Numbered from the stretch's first letter, positions 26,177-36,588 are shown. The stretch: DNA of 64,000 nt from Arcobacter suis CECT 7833 (GCF_003544815.1 NZ_CP032100.1:1922001-1986000), one strand, 5' to 3'. Made by a program: numbers and translations. Notes: a model not told the origin generated them from the letters alone.

Positions 26177-26302
26177 TAAAATAATATTATTCTTGGAATT
26201 TGATTATTATTTAAACATAATAATATAAATTTATACACTTAATGGAGAGATTCTTGCATATAATATACAATAATGTAAGAAAGATATTAAGGGAAAAGTA
26301 TA

Positions 26303-27709
26303 ATGAAAATATTAGAACAATTAAAAACTAAAAATAAGCTATTGATACTTACATTAATAGCACAAGTTGGTTTTATTAGCATCGGAATTGCAGGAATACA
26401 TACACAAAATACTATGCTAATTATTATTTTAAATATTGTTTTTGGTTTTTTAATGGCTATATTAGGTCTTTTATTTAGCCAATCAATTGTAAATGGTTTA
26501 ATAAATTTTACTAACTCATTTGATGAGTTTTTAAAATTTTTATCTTTGAAAAACAATAAATATGTACCTATTCTTGTAACGGGAAATGATGAAATCTCAG
26601 AGCTTCATAAAAAATTAAATAGTGTTTCTATTGGATTTGATGACACTTTAAAAGCTGATATGAAAGTTTTAGGAGAAATAGTTATTACAATGGATAGAGT
26701 TGAACAAGGAATTTATAGTTGTAGAATAAAATCAAAAACTACAAATCCAATGATTATGACTTTAAGAAACACAATAAACAAAATGCTTGACGAAGTTAAT
26801 GAAGATATGACAAATCTTGTAAATTTACTAGAATCTTATTCAAAAGATGATTTTAAAAATCAAATAACAATCCACAAAAATATAAAAGGTGAAATGTTAA
26901 AAGTATTAACAAGCATTAATTCTTTGGGAAAAACTCTTTCAAGTAATGCTCAAAAAGATTTAAACAATGGACAAATTCTTGCTCAAAACTCTATTACAAT
27001 GGCTCAATCTGTAAACTCACTTGCTATAAAAGCAAACGAACAAGCAGCTTCCTTAGAACAAACAGCTGCTGCATTGGAGCAAATTACAAGTATTACAAGA
27101 AATACTGCTCAAAATGCTCAAAAAATGTCACAACTTGGAAATATCGTAAAAGGTGCTGTAAGTGGTGGACAAAAATTAGCAAATCAAACTGCAACTTCTA
27201 TGGATGATATAAATCAAGAGGTAACTTCTATAAATGAAGCAATTACAATAATTGACCAAATTGCTTTTCAAACAAATATTTTATCTTTAAATGCAGCCGT
27301 TGAAGCAGCAACTGCTGGAGAAGCGGGAAAGGGATTTGCAGTAGTTGCAGCAGAAGTGCGAAATCTTGCAAATAGAAGTGCAGATGCAGCACGAGAAATT
27401 AAAAATATAGTTTTAAAAGCAACACAAAAAGCAAATGAAGGAAAAAATATTAGTGATATGATGATTAAAGGTTATGAAGAACTTAACACTAATATAACTC
27501 AAACTATTGAAATTATTCAAGATGTTAGTATTTCAAGTAATGAACAAATGCAAGGAATTGAACAAATAAATGCAATGGTTACATTACTTGACCAAGTAAC
27601 TCAAGAAAATGCAATTCAAGTAAATAATGTAGCAACTATTTCTACACAAACTCAAAAAATGGCTGAAGAACTTGTAAATAAAGCCAAAACTAAAAATTTT
27701 AATTACTAA
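26303..27709 (+). CDS. CetA-like methyl-accepting chemotaxis protein without ligand domain
   Basis: 468 aa. Two closely spaced membrane spans (about residues 14-34 and 38-58) with only a few residues outside the membrane, then a HAMP-like/linker region and a complete MCP signalling domain; the hairpin tip is in [19 protein letters not shown] near residue 325. With no periplasmic sensor it cannot bind an external ligand in the usual way. The next gene (9 bp gap) encodes a PAS protein, as in the Campylobacter jejuni CetA/CetB energy-taxis pair, where the PAS protein supplies the sensor. The array of repeats found before the next two receptors is absent here; its own upstream region has TTCTTGCA and TACAAT. 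Confidence 0.8.
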   Translation: MKILEQLKTKNKLLILTLIAQVGFISIGIAGIHTQNTMLIIILNIVFGFLMAILGLLFSQSIVNGLINFTNSFDEFLKFLSLKNNKYVPILVTGNDEISELHKKLNSVSIGFDDTLKADMKVLGEIVITMDRVEQGIYSCRIKSKTTNPMIMTLRNTINKMLDEVNEDMTNLVNLLESYSKDDFKNQITIHKNIKGEMLKVLTSINSLGKTLSSNAQKDLNNGQILAQNSITMAQSVNSLAIKANEQAASLEQTAAALEQITSITRNTAQNAQKMSQLGNIVKGAVSGGQKLANQTATSMDDINQEVTSINEAITIIDQIAFQTNILSLNAAVEAATAGEAGKGFAVVAAEVRNLANRSADAAREIKNIVLKATQKANEGKNISDMMIKGYEELNTNITQTIEIIQDVSISSNEQMQGIEQINAMVTLLDQVTQENAIQVNNVATISTQTQKMAEELVNKAKTKNFNY

Positions 27710-27718
27710 GGCAAGACA

Positions 27719-28111
27719 ATGGGAAAAGAAACTATTTTAGATGAATATGCCTTTTTAGTGAGTGAAACTGATGAAAAAGGAATAATAAAATTTGCAAATA
27801 ATGACTTTTGTAAAATTGCAGAATACTCATTAGATGAATTAATGGGAAAACCACATAATATGGTAAGACATAAAGATATGCCAAAAATTGCCTTTAAAGA
27901 TTTGTGGGATACAGTTAAAAAAGGTGATATTTGGACAGGTTATGTAAAAAATGCAACAAAAAATGGTGGATATTATTGGGTTTATGCAACAGTTTATCCT
28001 TTTGAAAGTTGCGATGGTTCAATGGGTTATTTATCATGTAGAAAAAAAGCTTCAGAGCAAGAAATTGAAGTTTATGAAAAACTTTATAAAGAATTAATAG
28101 CCAAAGAATAA
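27719..28111 (+). CDS. CetB/Aer-type PAS protein
   Basis: Cytoplasmic single PAS domain protein of 130 aa. The motif KPHNMVRHKDMPKIAF followed by FKDLW and TKNGGYYWVYATV is the Aer/CetB type PAS, which binds FAD in characterised members and reports redox state. It is translated just after the receptor at 26303-27709 and is expected to signal through it, making a bipartite energy-taxis receptor. The same PAS subtype occurs as the first PAS of the HD-GYP protein at 34350-36545. FAD binding is inferred from family membership. Confidence 0.82.
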   Translation: MGKETILDEYAFLVSETDEKGIIKFANNDFCKIAEYSLDELMGKPHNMVRHKDMPKIAFKDLWDTVKKGDIWTGYVKNATKNGGYYWVYATVYPFESCDGSMGYLSCRKKASEQEIEVYEKLYKELIAKE

Positions 28112-28164
28112 AAACAATAAATCTATATACAATTAATCTTTAATAAATTAGTTGTATATAATAT

Positions 28165-28216
28165 CTCAGAATACTCAGATTTAACTCACATATCACTCAG
28201 ATTTATATAGTATAAT
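28165..28216 (+). promoter_or_regulatory. four-repeat promoter array B (chemoreceptor gene)
   Basis: Half-sites start at 28165 (CTCAGAAT), 28174 (CTCAGATT), 28185 (CTCACATA) and 28196 (CTCAGATT): spacing 9, 11, 11 bp. TATAAT begins 15 bp after the fourth start (28211-28216), 35 bp before the chemoreceptor ATG. No good -35 hexamer is present at the normal distance, which suggests an activator-dependent promoter. Confidence 0.7.
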
Positions 28217-28250
28217 TTTTAATAGAAATATCCAAAGAAGGAATAAAAGA

Positions 28251-30257
28251 ATGTTGAAAAATATAAGTGTAAAAAAACAGTTAACAATTCTTATAAGTAT
28301 TGCCATTTTAGGTTTTATTAGTATTGTTGGATTCAGTGTTGTACAAACAAATAAAATTTACGATGCTGCAAATTTTGGAAATGTAAATTCAGTTCCATCT
28401 ATTGTATTAATGACTCATATAGAGGAATCAGTGAGTACTATAAGAATTTTATCTCTTAATCATATTTTAGAAACTGATGAAAAAAGAATGCAAAGTATAG
28501 AAGAGAATCTAAAAAAGAATCTTACAGATATAGAAAAAGAGTTTGAAGAATATAGAAAACTTTTAACAGATAAAACTGATGAAGATATGCTAAAAGAAGA
28601 TATAGCTGCTTTTAATGATTATAATTCAAAAAGAGAAAAAGCTCTTAATTTTTCAAGGGAAAATAAAAATACTGAAGCAAGAGATGCTATTTTAGCAATC
28701 AGTCCTCTAACTGAACGATTAACTACTGCTTTAAATAAACACATGGATTATAATATTAAATTAAGTGATGAAGGTGCAAAAAATGCCCAAGAGATAAAAT
28801 CAACTTCTATGATGATTCAAACGGTAATTTCTATTGGAGCTATTCTTTTAGTTTTAGTTCTGGGAATTACTATTGTAAAATCAATATTAACTTCATTGTC
28901 AGTTTTTAAAGAAGGATTATTTAGTTTTTTTGCATACTTAAATAGAGAATCTTCAAAAGTTGAACTAATAAAAATAGATTCAAAAGATGAATTTGGAGAG
29001 ATGGCAAATGTAGTAAATGAGAATATAGAAAAAACACAAAAAGGCATAGAAGAAGATAGAAGATTAATAGATGAGACAATTAGTGTTTTAGGAGAGTTTG
29101 AGCAAGGTGATTTATGTCAAAGATTGAATTTAAATGTTTCTAATCCTGCTTTAATGCAATTAAAAACTGTATTAAATCAAATGGCAAATAACCTTGAAAA
29201 CAATATTGATAATGTTTTAAATATATTAGAAAAATACTCAAATTATAACTATTTAGAAAAAGTTCCAACTTCTAATGTAAAAGAACATCTTTTAAAACTT
29301 GCAGGTGGTGTAAATACTCTTGGTGAATCAATCACTCAAATGTTAATTGATAATAAATCAAATGGACTGACTTTAGATGAAAGCTCAAATATATTACTTT
29401 CAAATGTAGACAAACTAAATATTAGTTCAAATGAAGCAGCTACAAGCCTTGAAGAAACAGCAGCAGCTTTAGAAGAAATTACAAGTAATATTAGAAATAA
29501 CACAGAAAATATTGCAAAAATGTCTAAACTTTCAAGTGAAGTAACAGCTTCTGCAACACATGGTGAAAAACTAGCAAATCAAACAACAGTTTCAATGGAT
29601 GAAATAAATACACAAGTAAATGCAATAAATGAAGCAATAAGTGTAATAGATCAAATAGCATTCCAAACAAATATTCTTTCTTTAAATGCAGCCGTAGAAG
29701 CAGCAACAGCAGGAGAAGCAGGAAAAGGATTTGCAGTAGTTGCAGCAGAAGTAAGAAACCTAGCATCTCGTTCAGCAGAAGCAGCTAAAGAGATAAAATC
29801 TATTGTTGAAAATGCTACAAAAAAAGCAAATGAAGGAAAAGATATAGCTAATAATATGATTGTTGGTTATAAAGAACTAAATCAAAATATCTCTTTAACT
29901 ATAAATTTAATTCAAGATATAGAGATGTCAAGTAAAGAGCAATTAACTGGAATAGAACAAATAAATGATGCAGTAACTCAATTAGACCAACAAACTCAAC
30001 AAAATGCAGCAGTTGCTTCACAAACTCATGATGTTGCAGTTTTAACTGATGAAATTGCGAAATTAATAGTAAATAATGCTGATGAAAAAGAGTTTGAAGG
30101 AAAACATGAAGTAAAAGGGAAAAGTGTAAATAATAAAAATATTACAAAAAACATTGTTCCCCACATAGTTAAAAAAAGTTCAACAATATCATCAAAAACT
30201 ACTCCTAAAAAAATAGAAGCTACAAAAGCCTCTAGTGAAGAGTGGGAAAGTTTTTAA
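28251..30257 (+). CDS. methyl-accepting chemotaxis protein with 4-helix-bundle type sensor
   Basis: Chemoreceptor of 668 aa. First membrane span at about residues 12-30, a periplasmic helical region of about 150 residues (Glu/Lys-rich, like a 4HB_MCP domain), second span near 188-210, HAMP/linker, and an MCP signalling domain with the tip [14 protein letters not shown] near residue 475. The protein ends EEWESF, a WExF-type C-terminal tether like that used by CheR/CheB in other bacteria. It has its own promoter (array B) and a GC-rich terminator. Start ATG 28251 follows AAAGAAGGAATAAAAGA. Confidence 0.88.
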   Translation: MLKNISVKKQLTILISIAILGFISIVGFSVVQTNKIYDAANFGNVNSVPSIVLMTHIEESVSTIRILSLNHILETDEKRMQSIEENLKKNLTDIEKEFEEYRKLLTDKTDEDMLKEDIAAFNDYNSKREKALNFSRENKNTEARDAILAISPLTERLTTALNKHMDYNIKLSDEGAKNAQEIKSTSMMIQTVISIGAILLVLVLGITIVKSILTSLSVFKEGLFSFFAYLNRESSKVELIKIDSKDEFGEMANVVNENIEKTQKGIEEDRRLIDETISVLGEFEQGDLCQRLNLNVSNPALMQLKTVLNQMANNLENNIDNVLNILEKYSNYNYLEKVPTSNVKEHLLKLAGGVNTLGESITQMLIDNKSNGLTLDESSNILLSNVDKLNISSNEAATSLEETAAALEEITSNIRNNTENIAKMSKLSSEVTASATHGEKLANQTTVSMDEINTQVNAINEAISVIDQIAFQTNILSLNAAVEAATAGEAGKGFAVVAAEVRNLASRSAEAAKEIKSIVENATKKANEGKDIANNMIVGYKELNQNISLTINLIQDIEMSSKEQLTGIEQINDAVTQLDQQTQQNAAVASQTHDVAVLTDEIAKLIVNNADEKEFEGKHEVKGKSVNNKNITKNIVPHIVKKSSTISSKTTPKKIEATKASSEEWESF

Positions 30258-30259
30258 AT

Positions 30260-30281
30260 AATACCGACCTTGGTCGGTATT
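30260..30281 (+). terminator. intrinsic terminator after the 668-aa chemoreceptor
   Basis: ATACCGACC, 2 bases, GGTCGGTAT: a GC-rich perfect hairpin just behind the stop codon, with TTTC after it. It is the most GC-rich hairpin in the window and separates this gene from the following operon. Confidence 0.8.
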
Positions 30282-30307
30282 TCTCAAAATAAAATTTTAT
30301 CCTTTCC

Positions 30308-30359
30308 TCAGATTACTCACATTTAACTCTTAAAGCACTCAGATTCGTATGATACAATT
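30308..30359 (+). promoter_or_regulatory. four-repeat promoter array C (chemoreceptor/c-di-GMP operon)
   Basis: Half-sites start at 30308 (CTCAGATT), 30317 (CTCACATT), 30328 (CTCTTAAA) and 30339 (CTCAGATT), again 9, 11, 11 bp apart. TACAAT begins 15 bp after the fourth start (30354-30359). It precedes the chemoreceptor gene at 30441 and so the whole operon down to 38280. Confidence 0.7.
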
Positions 30360-30440
30360 TTTATAAGTATCTCTTAAAATATAAATTTATTTCAAGATAT
30401 AAAAATGCTAATTAAATAATAATAAAAAAGAGGGAAAAAA

Positions 30441-32567
30441 ATGAGGGTAAAAGTTAAATTAAGTCTAATTCTAGGAATGGTATTTATAAGTCTTGTGGGA
30501 TTTGTTATTACATTAAATATAGTCATTTCAGAATTAAAAGACTTTTCAAAAATGCAATTGTTAGATAAAAATTTAGATTCAAATTTGTTGGAATTAAGAA
30601 AAAATGAAAAAGATTTTATGCTTAGATTAGAGACTAAATATGTTGACAATTTTAATAAAACTACAGAACAAATTTTTCAAGATTTTAAAGAATTAAATGA
30701 ATTATTGGAAGATTATAATATTAAAATAAGTTCAATTGAGAATTATAAAGAATCAATAACTAAATACAAAAATTATTTTGAAATTTATACAAAAAAACAA
30801 ATACAAATAGGATTAACAGAAGATGAAGGTTTATATGGAAATTTGAGAAAAAGTGTACATGCAGTAGAAGATTATGCTAAAAAATCTCAAGAACAAAAAC
30901 TTTTATTATCAGTTTATAATTTAAGAAAACAAGAAAAAGATTTTATGTTAAGAAGAAATTTAAAATATGTTGATAATTTTAAAGTAATCATTGATGAAAC
31001 TTTATTAAGTTTAGATAATAATCCTAATAAAGAATCTTTAATTAAATATAAAGAATCTTTCTTAAACTTAGTAGAAACAGAAATTGAAATAGGATTAACT
31101 CCAAATGATGGTTTAAAATTAAAAATGAGAGAAATTGTTAAAGAAGCTGAATCATTTAATGAATCTTTCCAAAAAGAGTTATTTTCTACAGTTGAAGAAA
31201 TAATTTCTCTTTTAAATAAGATTATATTAACTTCAATTATATTGTTCGCAATTATCATTTTATCAATAATATATTTTACTTCTAAACAAATTTCTAATTC
31301 TTTACATACTTTTAAAGAAGGATTATTGTCATTTTTTTCATATTTAAATAAAGAATCATCAACCATAACTTTGCTTAATGAAAAAGTAAAAGATGAATTC
31401 GGAGAAATGGCACTGTTTGTAAATGAAAATATAAAACAAATAGAAAATACATTAAACCAAGATGTAGCCTTAATCGAAGATGCAAAAGTAGTAATGACAA
31501 GAGTAAATAATGGATGGTATGGACAATTTATAGAAAAGTCAACTTCAAATGCTTCTTTAGAAGAGTTTAAAAATAATGTAAATCAAATGATAAAAAGTAC
31601 AAGAGATAGATTTGCAGAAGTTGATGATATTTTAGAACAATATGCAAGACTTAACTATTTAGAAACTTTAAATATGCACCCAAATGATGAAAGAGGTGGA
31701 TTGTTTGAGAAATTAGTAACAGGTATTAATACTTTGCAAAACTCAATTACTCAAATGTTAGTTGAAAATAAAACAAATGGATTGACTTTAGATGAAAGCT
31801 CAAATATCCTTCTTGTAAATGTAGATAAATTAAATCAAAGCTCAAATGAAGCAGCAGCTTCTTTAGAAGAAACAGCAGCAGCTATTGAAGAGATAACTTC
31901 TAATATTAGAAATAATACAGAGAATATTTCAAAAATGGCAAGCCTTTCAAATGAAGTAACAGCTTCTGCAACACATGGTGAAAAACTAGCAAATCAAACA
32001 ACAGTTTCAATGGATGAAATAAATACACAAGTAAATGCAATAAATGAAGCAATAAGTGTAATAGATCAAATAGCATTCCAAACAAATATTCTTTCTTTAA
32101 ATGCAGCCGTAGAAGCAGCAACCGCAGGAGAAGCTGGAAAAGGATTTGCAGTAGTTGCAGCAGAAGTAAGAAATCTTGCATCACGAAGTGCAGAAGCAGC
32201 TAAAGAAATTAAGTCTATAGTTGAAAACGCAACAACAAAAGCAAATCAAGGTAAACAAATAGCTGGGAATATGATAGAAGGATATAAACAGTTAAATCAA
32301 AATATTACTCATACAATAAATCTAATCCAAGATATACAAAATGCTTCAAAAGAACAGTTACTAGGAATTGAACAAATAAATGATGCAGTAAATCAATTAG
32401 ATCAACAAACACAACAAAATGCTATGGTAGCAAGCCAAACACATGATGTAGCAGTATTAACAGACCAAATAGCGAAATTAGTTGTATCAAATGCTGATGA
32501 AAAAGAATTCAAAGGTAAAAACGAGGTTAAGGCTAAGAGCGTAAAAATAAAAAAGTCTAAAAGTTAA
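30441..32567 (+). CDS. methyl-accepting chemotaxis protein with HBM-like duplicated sensor
   Basis: Chemoreceptor of 708 aa, first gene of an operon reaching 38280. Two membrane spans (about residues 8-28 and 265-285) enclose a periplasmic helical domain made of two similar halves: [11 protein letters not shown] with KYVDNF, later [11 protein letters not shown] with KYVDNF, and [11 protein letters not shown] later [11 protein letters not shown]. This duplicated pattern fits the helical bimodular (HBM) sensor family, known to bind organic acids in Pseudomonas. The signalling domain tip is near residue 545. The C-terminus (KKSKS) lacks the WExF tether of the neighbouring receptor. The gene at 32571 starts 3 bp after its stop. 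Confidence 0.87.
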   Translation: MRVKVKLSLILGMVFISLVGFVITLNIVISELKDFSKMQLLDKNLDSNLLELRKNEKDFMLRLETKYVDNFNKTTEQIFQDFKELNELLEDYNIKISSIENYKESITKYKNYFEIYTKKQIQIGLTEDEGLYGNLRKSVHAVEDYAKKSQEQKLLLSVYNLRKQEKDFMLRRNLKYVDNFKVIIDETLLSLDNNPNKESLIKYKESFLNLVETEIEIGLTPNDGLKLKMREIVKEAESFNESFQKELFSTVEEIISLLNKIILTSIILFAIIILSIIYFTSKQISNSLHTFKEGLLSFFSYLNKESSTITLLNEKVKDEFGEMALFVNENIKQIENTLNQDVALIEDAKVVMTRVNNGWYGQFIEKSTSNASLEEFKNNVNQMIKSTRDRFAEVDDILEQYARLNYLETLNMHPNDERGGLFEKLVTGINTLQNSITQMLVENKTNGLTLDESSNILLVNVDKLNQSSNEAAASLEETAAAIEEITSNIRNNTENISKMASLSNEVTASATHGEKLANQTTVSMDEINTQVNAINEAISVIDQIAFQTNILSLNAAVEAATAGEAGKGFAVVAAEVRNLASRSAEAAKEIKSIVENATTKANQGKQIAGNMIEGYKQLNQNITHTINLIQDIQNASKEQLLGIEQINDAVNQLDQQTQQNAMVASQTHDVAVLTDQIAKLVVSNADEKEFKGKNEVKAKSVKIKKSKS

Positions 32568-32570
32568 AAA

Positions 32571-34328
32571 ATGTTCATAAATCGTATATTAACTAAGAAT
32601 GATGGGCAAAAAATGAAAATACAAATTGGTGCCGAAATTTCAAAACAAAAAGAGTTAGAAAATCAAATCCTAAAAGAAAAAGATGATTTTATAAACTCTT
32701 TTAAAATATTAATTGATTCGATTTTAGAAGGAATTATCATCTATGATGAGAATACATATTGTATTAGAGTAAATGCCGTTGCACCTAAATTATTAGGATA
32801 TACAAGCCAAGAAATGATAGGAAAACATGCTTTAGATTTTGTAGCTCCTACATTTAAAGATGTAGTCAAAAAAGTAATACAAAATCACAATCAAGAACAA
32901 TATGAAGCGGAACTAATTCGAAAAGATAGTTCTATTTTGCCTGTTATATTAAGAAGTAGAGATTTAGTTTTATTGGGGAAAAAAATAAGAGTTACTGCAA
33001 TTATTGATATGAGTGAAATTAAGAAAAAAGAAAAAAAGATTTTAGAATTAGCTTATTATGACAGTTTGACAACTCTTCCTAATCGTTTATTGTTAAAAGA
33101 TCTTTTAGCTGTAATGATAAAAAGAGTAGAAAGAAATAATCATTATGGAGCATTATTATTTATAGATTTAGATAATTTCAAAATGGTAAATGACACAAAA
33201 GGTCATGATATAGGAGATTTTGTTTTAATTGAAACTGCAAAAAGATTACAAAATACGATAAGAGAAACAGATCTTATTTCAAGATTAGGTGGAGATGAAT
33301 TTATAATTGTTTTAGAAATACCTGAATCAAATAAAGAAGTTGCCATTAATAACATAAATATCGCTGCAAAAAAAATACTCGAAGAAATTAAAAAACCTTA
33401 TTTAATATCAAATTTTGATTTTAGATTAACAGTTAGTATTGGAATTGCTTTATTTGAAAATAATGAATTTTCAATAGATGAACTAATGAAATTTGCAGAT
33501 ACAGCTATGTATTCTTCAAAAGCCAATGGAAGAAATAGATTTACTTATTTTGACCCAATTTTACAACAAATGGTAGAACAAAAAGCTCATTTATTTGAAA
33601 GATTAGACAAAGCTATAGAAAAAGAATCAATGATTTTATACTATCAACCTCAAATAAAAATAAAAAACAATCAACCTCTAATAGTAGGAATGGAAGCTTT
33701 AATTCGTTGGAATGACGAAAAAATAATTCCTCCAAATGATTTTATTCCTTTAGCTGAAGAAACAGGACTTATTATTCCATTAGGAAAATGGATTTTAATA
33801 CAAGTAATGGAACAAATAAAAATTTGGGAAAATGATTTTATAAAAAAAGATTGGCAAGTATCTGTAAATATTAGTTATAAACAGTTTGAGAAAAATGAAT
33901 TTTTAGATTTAATAAAATCTTTAATAGAAGAATATCAAATTAATCCAGCTAAATTAAAATTAGAATTAACAGAGAGTTTATTGATTAAAAATACCCAAGA
34001 AAATTTAAATAAAATCAAAGAAATCAACAAACTAGGAGTTTCATTATCAATAGATGATTTTGGTACAGGATATTCTTCTTTAGCATATTTAAAACAATTG
34101 TCAATTAGTGAACTAAAAATCGATCAATCTTTTATTAAAGATTTAGTAATTGATTCTAATGATTTTATCATTGTAGAAACCATACTTTCAATTGGAGATA
34201 AATTTAATTTAGAAGTGGTAGCAGAAGGAGTTGAAACAAAAGAACAATATGAAAAACTATTATTAATGGGCTGTTCTTATTTTCAAGGGTATTTATTTGG
34301 AAAACCAAATAATCCAAATTTACTTTAA
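32571..34328 (+). CDS. PAS-GGDEF-EAL c-di-GMP enzyme
   Basis: Cytoplasmic protein of 585 aa with a PAS domain (about residues 45-155), a GGDEF domain with the active motif RLGGDEFII and an I-site RETD five residues before it (about 235-245), and an EAL domain (from about 335) with EALIRW, the DDFGTGYSS loop and KIDQSFI. Both halves keep the catalytic residues, so it could make or break c-di-GMP. It starts 3 bp after the chemoreceptor gene. An ATG at codon 15 (32613), behind GATGGGCAAAA, is an alternative start with a better ribosome binding site. No membrane spans. Confidence 0.88.
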   Translation: MFINRILTKNDGQKMKIQIGAEISKQKELENQILKEKDDFINSFKILIDSILEGIIIYDENTYCIRVNAVAPKLLGYTSQEMIGKHALDFVAPTFKDVVKKVIQNHNQEQYEAELIRKDSSILPVILRSRDLVLLGKKIRVTAIIDMSEIKKKEKKILELAYYDSLTTLPNRLLLKDLLAVMIKRVERNNHYGALLFIDLDNFKMVNDTKGHDIGDFVLIETAKRLQNTIRETDLISRLGGDEFIIVLEIPESNKEVAINNINIAAKKILEEIKKPYLISNFDFRLTVSIGIALFENNEFSIDELMKFADTAMYSSKANGRNRFTYFDPILQQMVEQKAHLFERLDKAIEKESMILYYQPQIKIKNNQPLIVGMEALIRWNDEKIIPPNDFIPLAEETGLIIPLGKWILIQVMEQIKIWENDFIKKDWQVSVNISYKQFEKNEFLDLIKSLIEEYQINPAKLKLELTESLLIKNTQENLNKIKEINKLGVSLSIDDFGTGYSSLAYLKQLSISELKIDQSFIKDLVIDSNDFIIVETILSIGDKFNLEVVAEGVETKEQYEKLLLMGCSYFQGYLFGKPNNPNLL

Positions 34329-34349
34329 AAAATAAAAGGATAATTTAAT

Positions 34350-36545
34350 ATGAAAATTCTTGCATATAATCCTCTTGTTGAATTTAGGGCAAAAGATTTT
34401 AATATTTTAATTATTGAAGATTCTTCTTCTATGATTAAAATTATTGATACTATTTTCAAAGATAAAGGATTTAACACTTTTTTATCAACTACTCTAAAAG
34501 ATGCAAGAGAAAAAATAAATTCAATCAAAATAGACTATGTTATTTTAGATATAAATCTCCCTGATGGAAATGGTTATGAACTAATAAAAGAACTAAGTTC
34601 TTCGTTAGTAAAAATAATAGTTCTTACTTCACAAACTGATTCTCAATTGAGGGAAATTTCTTATCAAAAAGGAATAATTGATTTTATAAATAAAGATAAA
34701 AATTTTATATACAAAATCTTTGAAATCCCTAATCTAATAAAACAACTAGAAAAAAATAGAACAAAAACAATTTTAATAATAGATGATTCTTTTGTTGTAA
34801 AAGAACAACTAAAAGATATATTTGAAAATAGAAATTATAGTGTTTTAATTGCTTCTAATACAACTGAGGCTTTAAATTTAATTAACACAAATAAAATTCA
34901 TTTGATGTTATTAGATTTGGAATTAGAAAAAGAAAATGGTTTTGATTTTTTATTAAAAAATAGAAAAGTGATTTTGGATGAATTAAAAATCAAAGTTATG
35001 ATTATAACTGGAAATATTTCATCAACTATACTAAGAGATGCTTTTAGATTAGGGGTTAGAGATATAATCAAAAAACCTTATGTAATAGAAGAATTGATTT
35101 TAAAAACAGATATGTTTATAAATGATAAAGACAATGAAAATGAAAGTGAAGCAAAAACACAACTTTTAAAACAATATAAAAATGCAGTTGATAGAAGTTT
35201 TATTGTTTCTAAAACAGATGATAATGGAATTATAACTTATATAAATGAAGCATTTTGTAAAATTTCTGGTTATAAAGAAGAAGAACTTTTAGGAAAATCC
35301 CACAATATTGTAAGACATAAAGATATGCCCTCTTCTACTTTTAAAGATATGTGGAAAACAATAAAAGAGTTAAAAAAACCATGGATGGGAACAATAAAAA
35401 ATAGAAAAAAAGATGGAAGTGATTATTGGGTTCAAACTATAATAAATCCAATATTAGATGAAAATAATAATGTAATAGAATACATTGGAATTAGAACCGA
35501 TATAACTGAAATAGAAAAAGCAAAACAGCAATTAAAAGAACAATATAATATCTCTCAAAACAACTTTCAAGAAATTATGAATTTATCAAAACTTTATGAA
35601 AATGCAATGGATGAAAGTAATATCATTTTAAGAGTAAATCAACTTGGAAATATAACTTATGTAAATGAGAAATTTTATACAATTAGTGGATATACCCAAG
35701 AAGAACTAATTGGGAAACCCTATGATAATATCGAAAGAGTTTTCCCTCCAAGCCAAGATGATAATAAAATAAGTAAACATCTAAAAAGTGGAAAAATCTG
35801 GAATGGTCAAATACATAATATTTTTAAAGATGGGAAAATTCATTATTTTCTAGCAACCGTAGTTCCAATAATAAATCTTCAAGGTGAAACTTTAGAATAT
35901 ATGAGTATTAGAAAAGAAATAACAGAAGTAGTTGAATTACATAAAGAAATAGAAGAAACCCAAAGAGAAGTTATTTATAAAATGGGAGAAATAGGAGAAA
36001 GCAGAAGTAATGAAACTGGAAATCATGTAAAAAGAGTTGCTGAATACTCAAAACTTTTGGCAAAATTATATGGTTTAAGTGAAAAAGAGTGCGAAATTCT
36101 TTTTACTGCTAGTCCAATGCATGATATAGGAAAAGTTGGAATTCCTGATTCTATTTTAAATAAACCTGGAAAACTAACTCCTGAAGAATGGGAAATTATG
36201 AGAAAACATTCGATGGTTGGTTATAACATTTTAAAAAACTCAAAAAGAGAAATTCTAAAAGCAGCAGCAATAGTTGCAAGAGATCACCATGAAAAATGGG
36301 ATGGAAATGGTTATCCAAGAAAAACAAAAGCTGAAGAAACTCATATTTATGGAAGGATTACTGCAGTTGCTGATGTATTTGATGCGTTAGGAAGTTCAAG
36401 ATGTTATAAAAAAGCTTGGAAAGATGAAGATATTTTCAAACTGTTAGAAGAAGAAAAAGGCAAACAATTTGAACCTAAATTAATAGATTTATTTTTTAAA
36501 AATATTGACAAATTTAAAGAAATTAGAGATAAATATAAAGATTAA
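34350..36545 (+). CDS. REC-REC-PAS-PAS-HD-GYP response regulator
   Basis: 731 aa. Two receiver domains (Asp in YVILDINLPDGNGYEL near residue 65 and LMLLDLELEKENGF near 190), two PAS domains (about 275-390 and 415-540) and an HD-GYP phosphodiesterase domain with HDIGKVGIPD near 590, HHEKWDGNGYP near 650 and the late ITAVADVFDAL. HD-GYP domains hydrolyse c-di-GMP. The first PAS carries SHNIVRHKDMP, the same subtype as the CetB-like protein, suggesting redox input. The first receiver lacks a clear Lys at the usual place (FINKDKNF is the nearest). It lies 21 bp after the GGDEF-EAL gene with AAAAGGATAA as ribosome binding site. Confidence 0.88.
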   Translation: MKILAYNPLVEFRAKDFNILIIEDSSSMIKIIDTIFKDKGFNTFLSTTLKDAREKINSIKIDYVILDINLPDGNGYELIKELSSSLVKIIVLTSQTDSQLREISYQKGIIDFINKDKNFIYKIFEIPNLIKQLEKNRTKTILIIDDSFVVKEQLKDIFENRNYSVLIASNTTEALNLINTNKIHLMLLDLELEKENGFDFLLKNRKVILDELKIKVMIITGNISSTILRDAFRLGVRDIIKKPYVIEELILKTDMFINDKDNENESEAKTQLLKQYKNAVDRSFIVSKTDDNGIITYINEAFCKISGYKEEELLGKSHNIVRHKDMPSSTFKDMWKTIKELKKPWMGTIKNRKKDGSDYWVQTIINPILDENNNVIEYIGIRTDITEIEKAKQQLKEQYNISQNNFQEIMNLSKLYENAMDESNIILRVNQLGNITYVNEKFYTISGYTQEELIGKPYDNIERVFPPSQDDNKISKHLKSGKIWNGQIHNIFKDGKIHYFLATVVPIINLQGETLEYMSIRKEITEVVELHKEIEETQREVIYKMGEIGESRSNETGNHVKRVAEYSKLLAKLYGLSEKECEILFTASPMHDIGKVGIPDSILNKPGKLTPEEWEIMRKHSMVGYNILKNSKREILKAAAIVARDHHEKWDGNGYPRKTKAEETHIYGRITAVADVFDALGSSRCYKKAWKDEDIFKLLEEEKGKQFEPKLIDLFFKNIDKFKEIRDKYKD

Positions 36546-36548
36546 AAA

Positions 36549-36588
36549 AGGAGGAAAAGAGAGTTTCTAACTTTCTTATATAAACATG
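36549..36588 (+). promoter_or_regulatory. Shine-Dalgarno separated from start by a hairpin
   Basis: A strong AGGAGG (36549-36554) lies 31 nt before the only usable ATG (36586), too far for normal initiation. Between them GAGAGTT (36559-36565) and AACTTTC (36569-36575) can pair in RNA with one G-U. Folding would shorten the effective spacing to about 14 nt. An in-frame stop at 36568-36570 excludes an earlier start. Confidence 0.4.

Noticed and set aside
26180-26191. AATAATATTATT as a terminator after the sensor kinase
   Set aside because: A 12-bp A/T palindrome is expected by chance in this AT-rich DNA and no T-run follows.
29524-29766. Leu-rich minus-strand frames in the chemoreceptor signalling domains (also 31906-32184)
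   Set aside because: They are antisense shadows of the conserved receptor coding sequence; composition (long Leu runs) and lack of a start signal show they are not genes.
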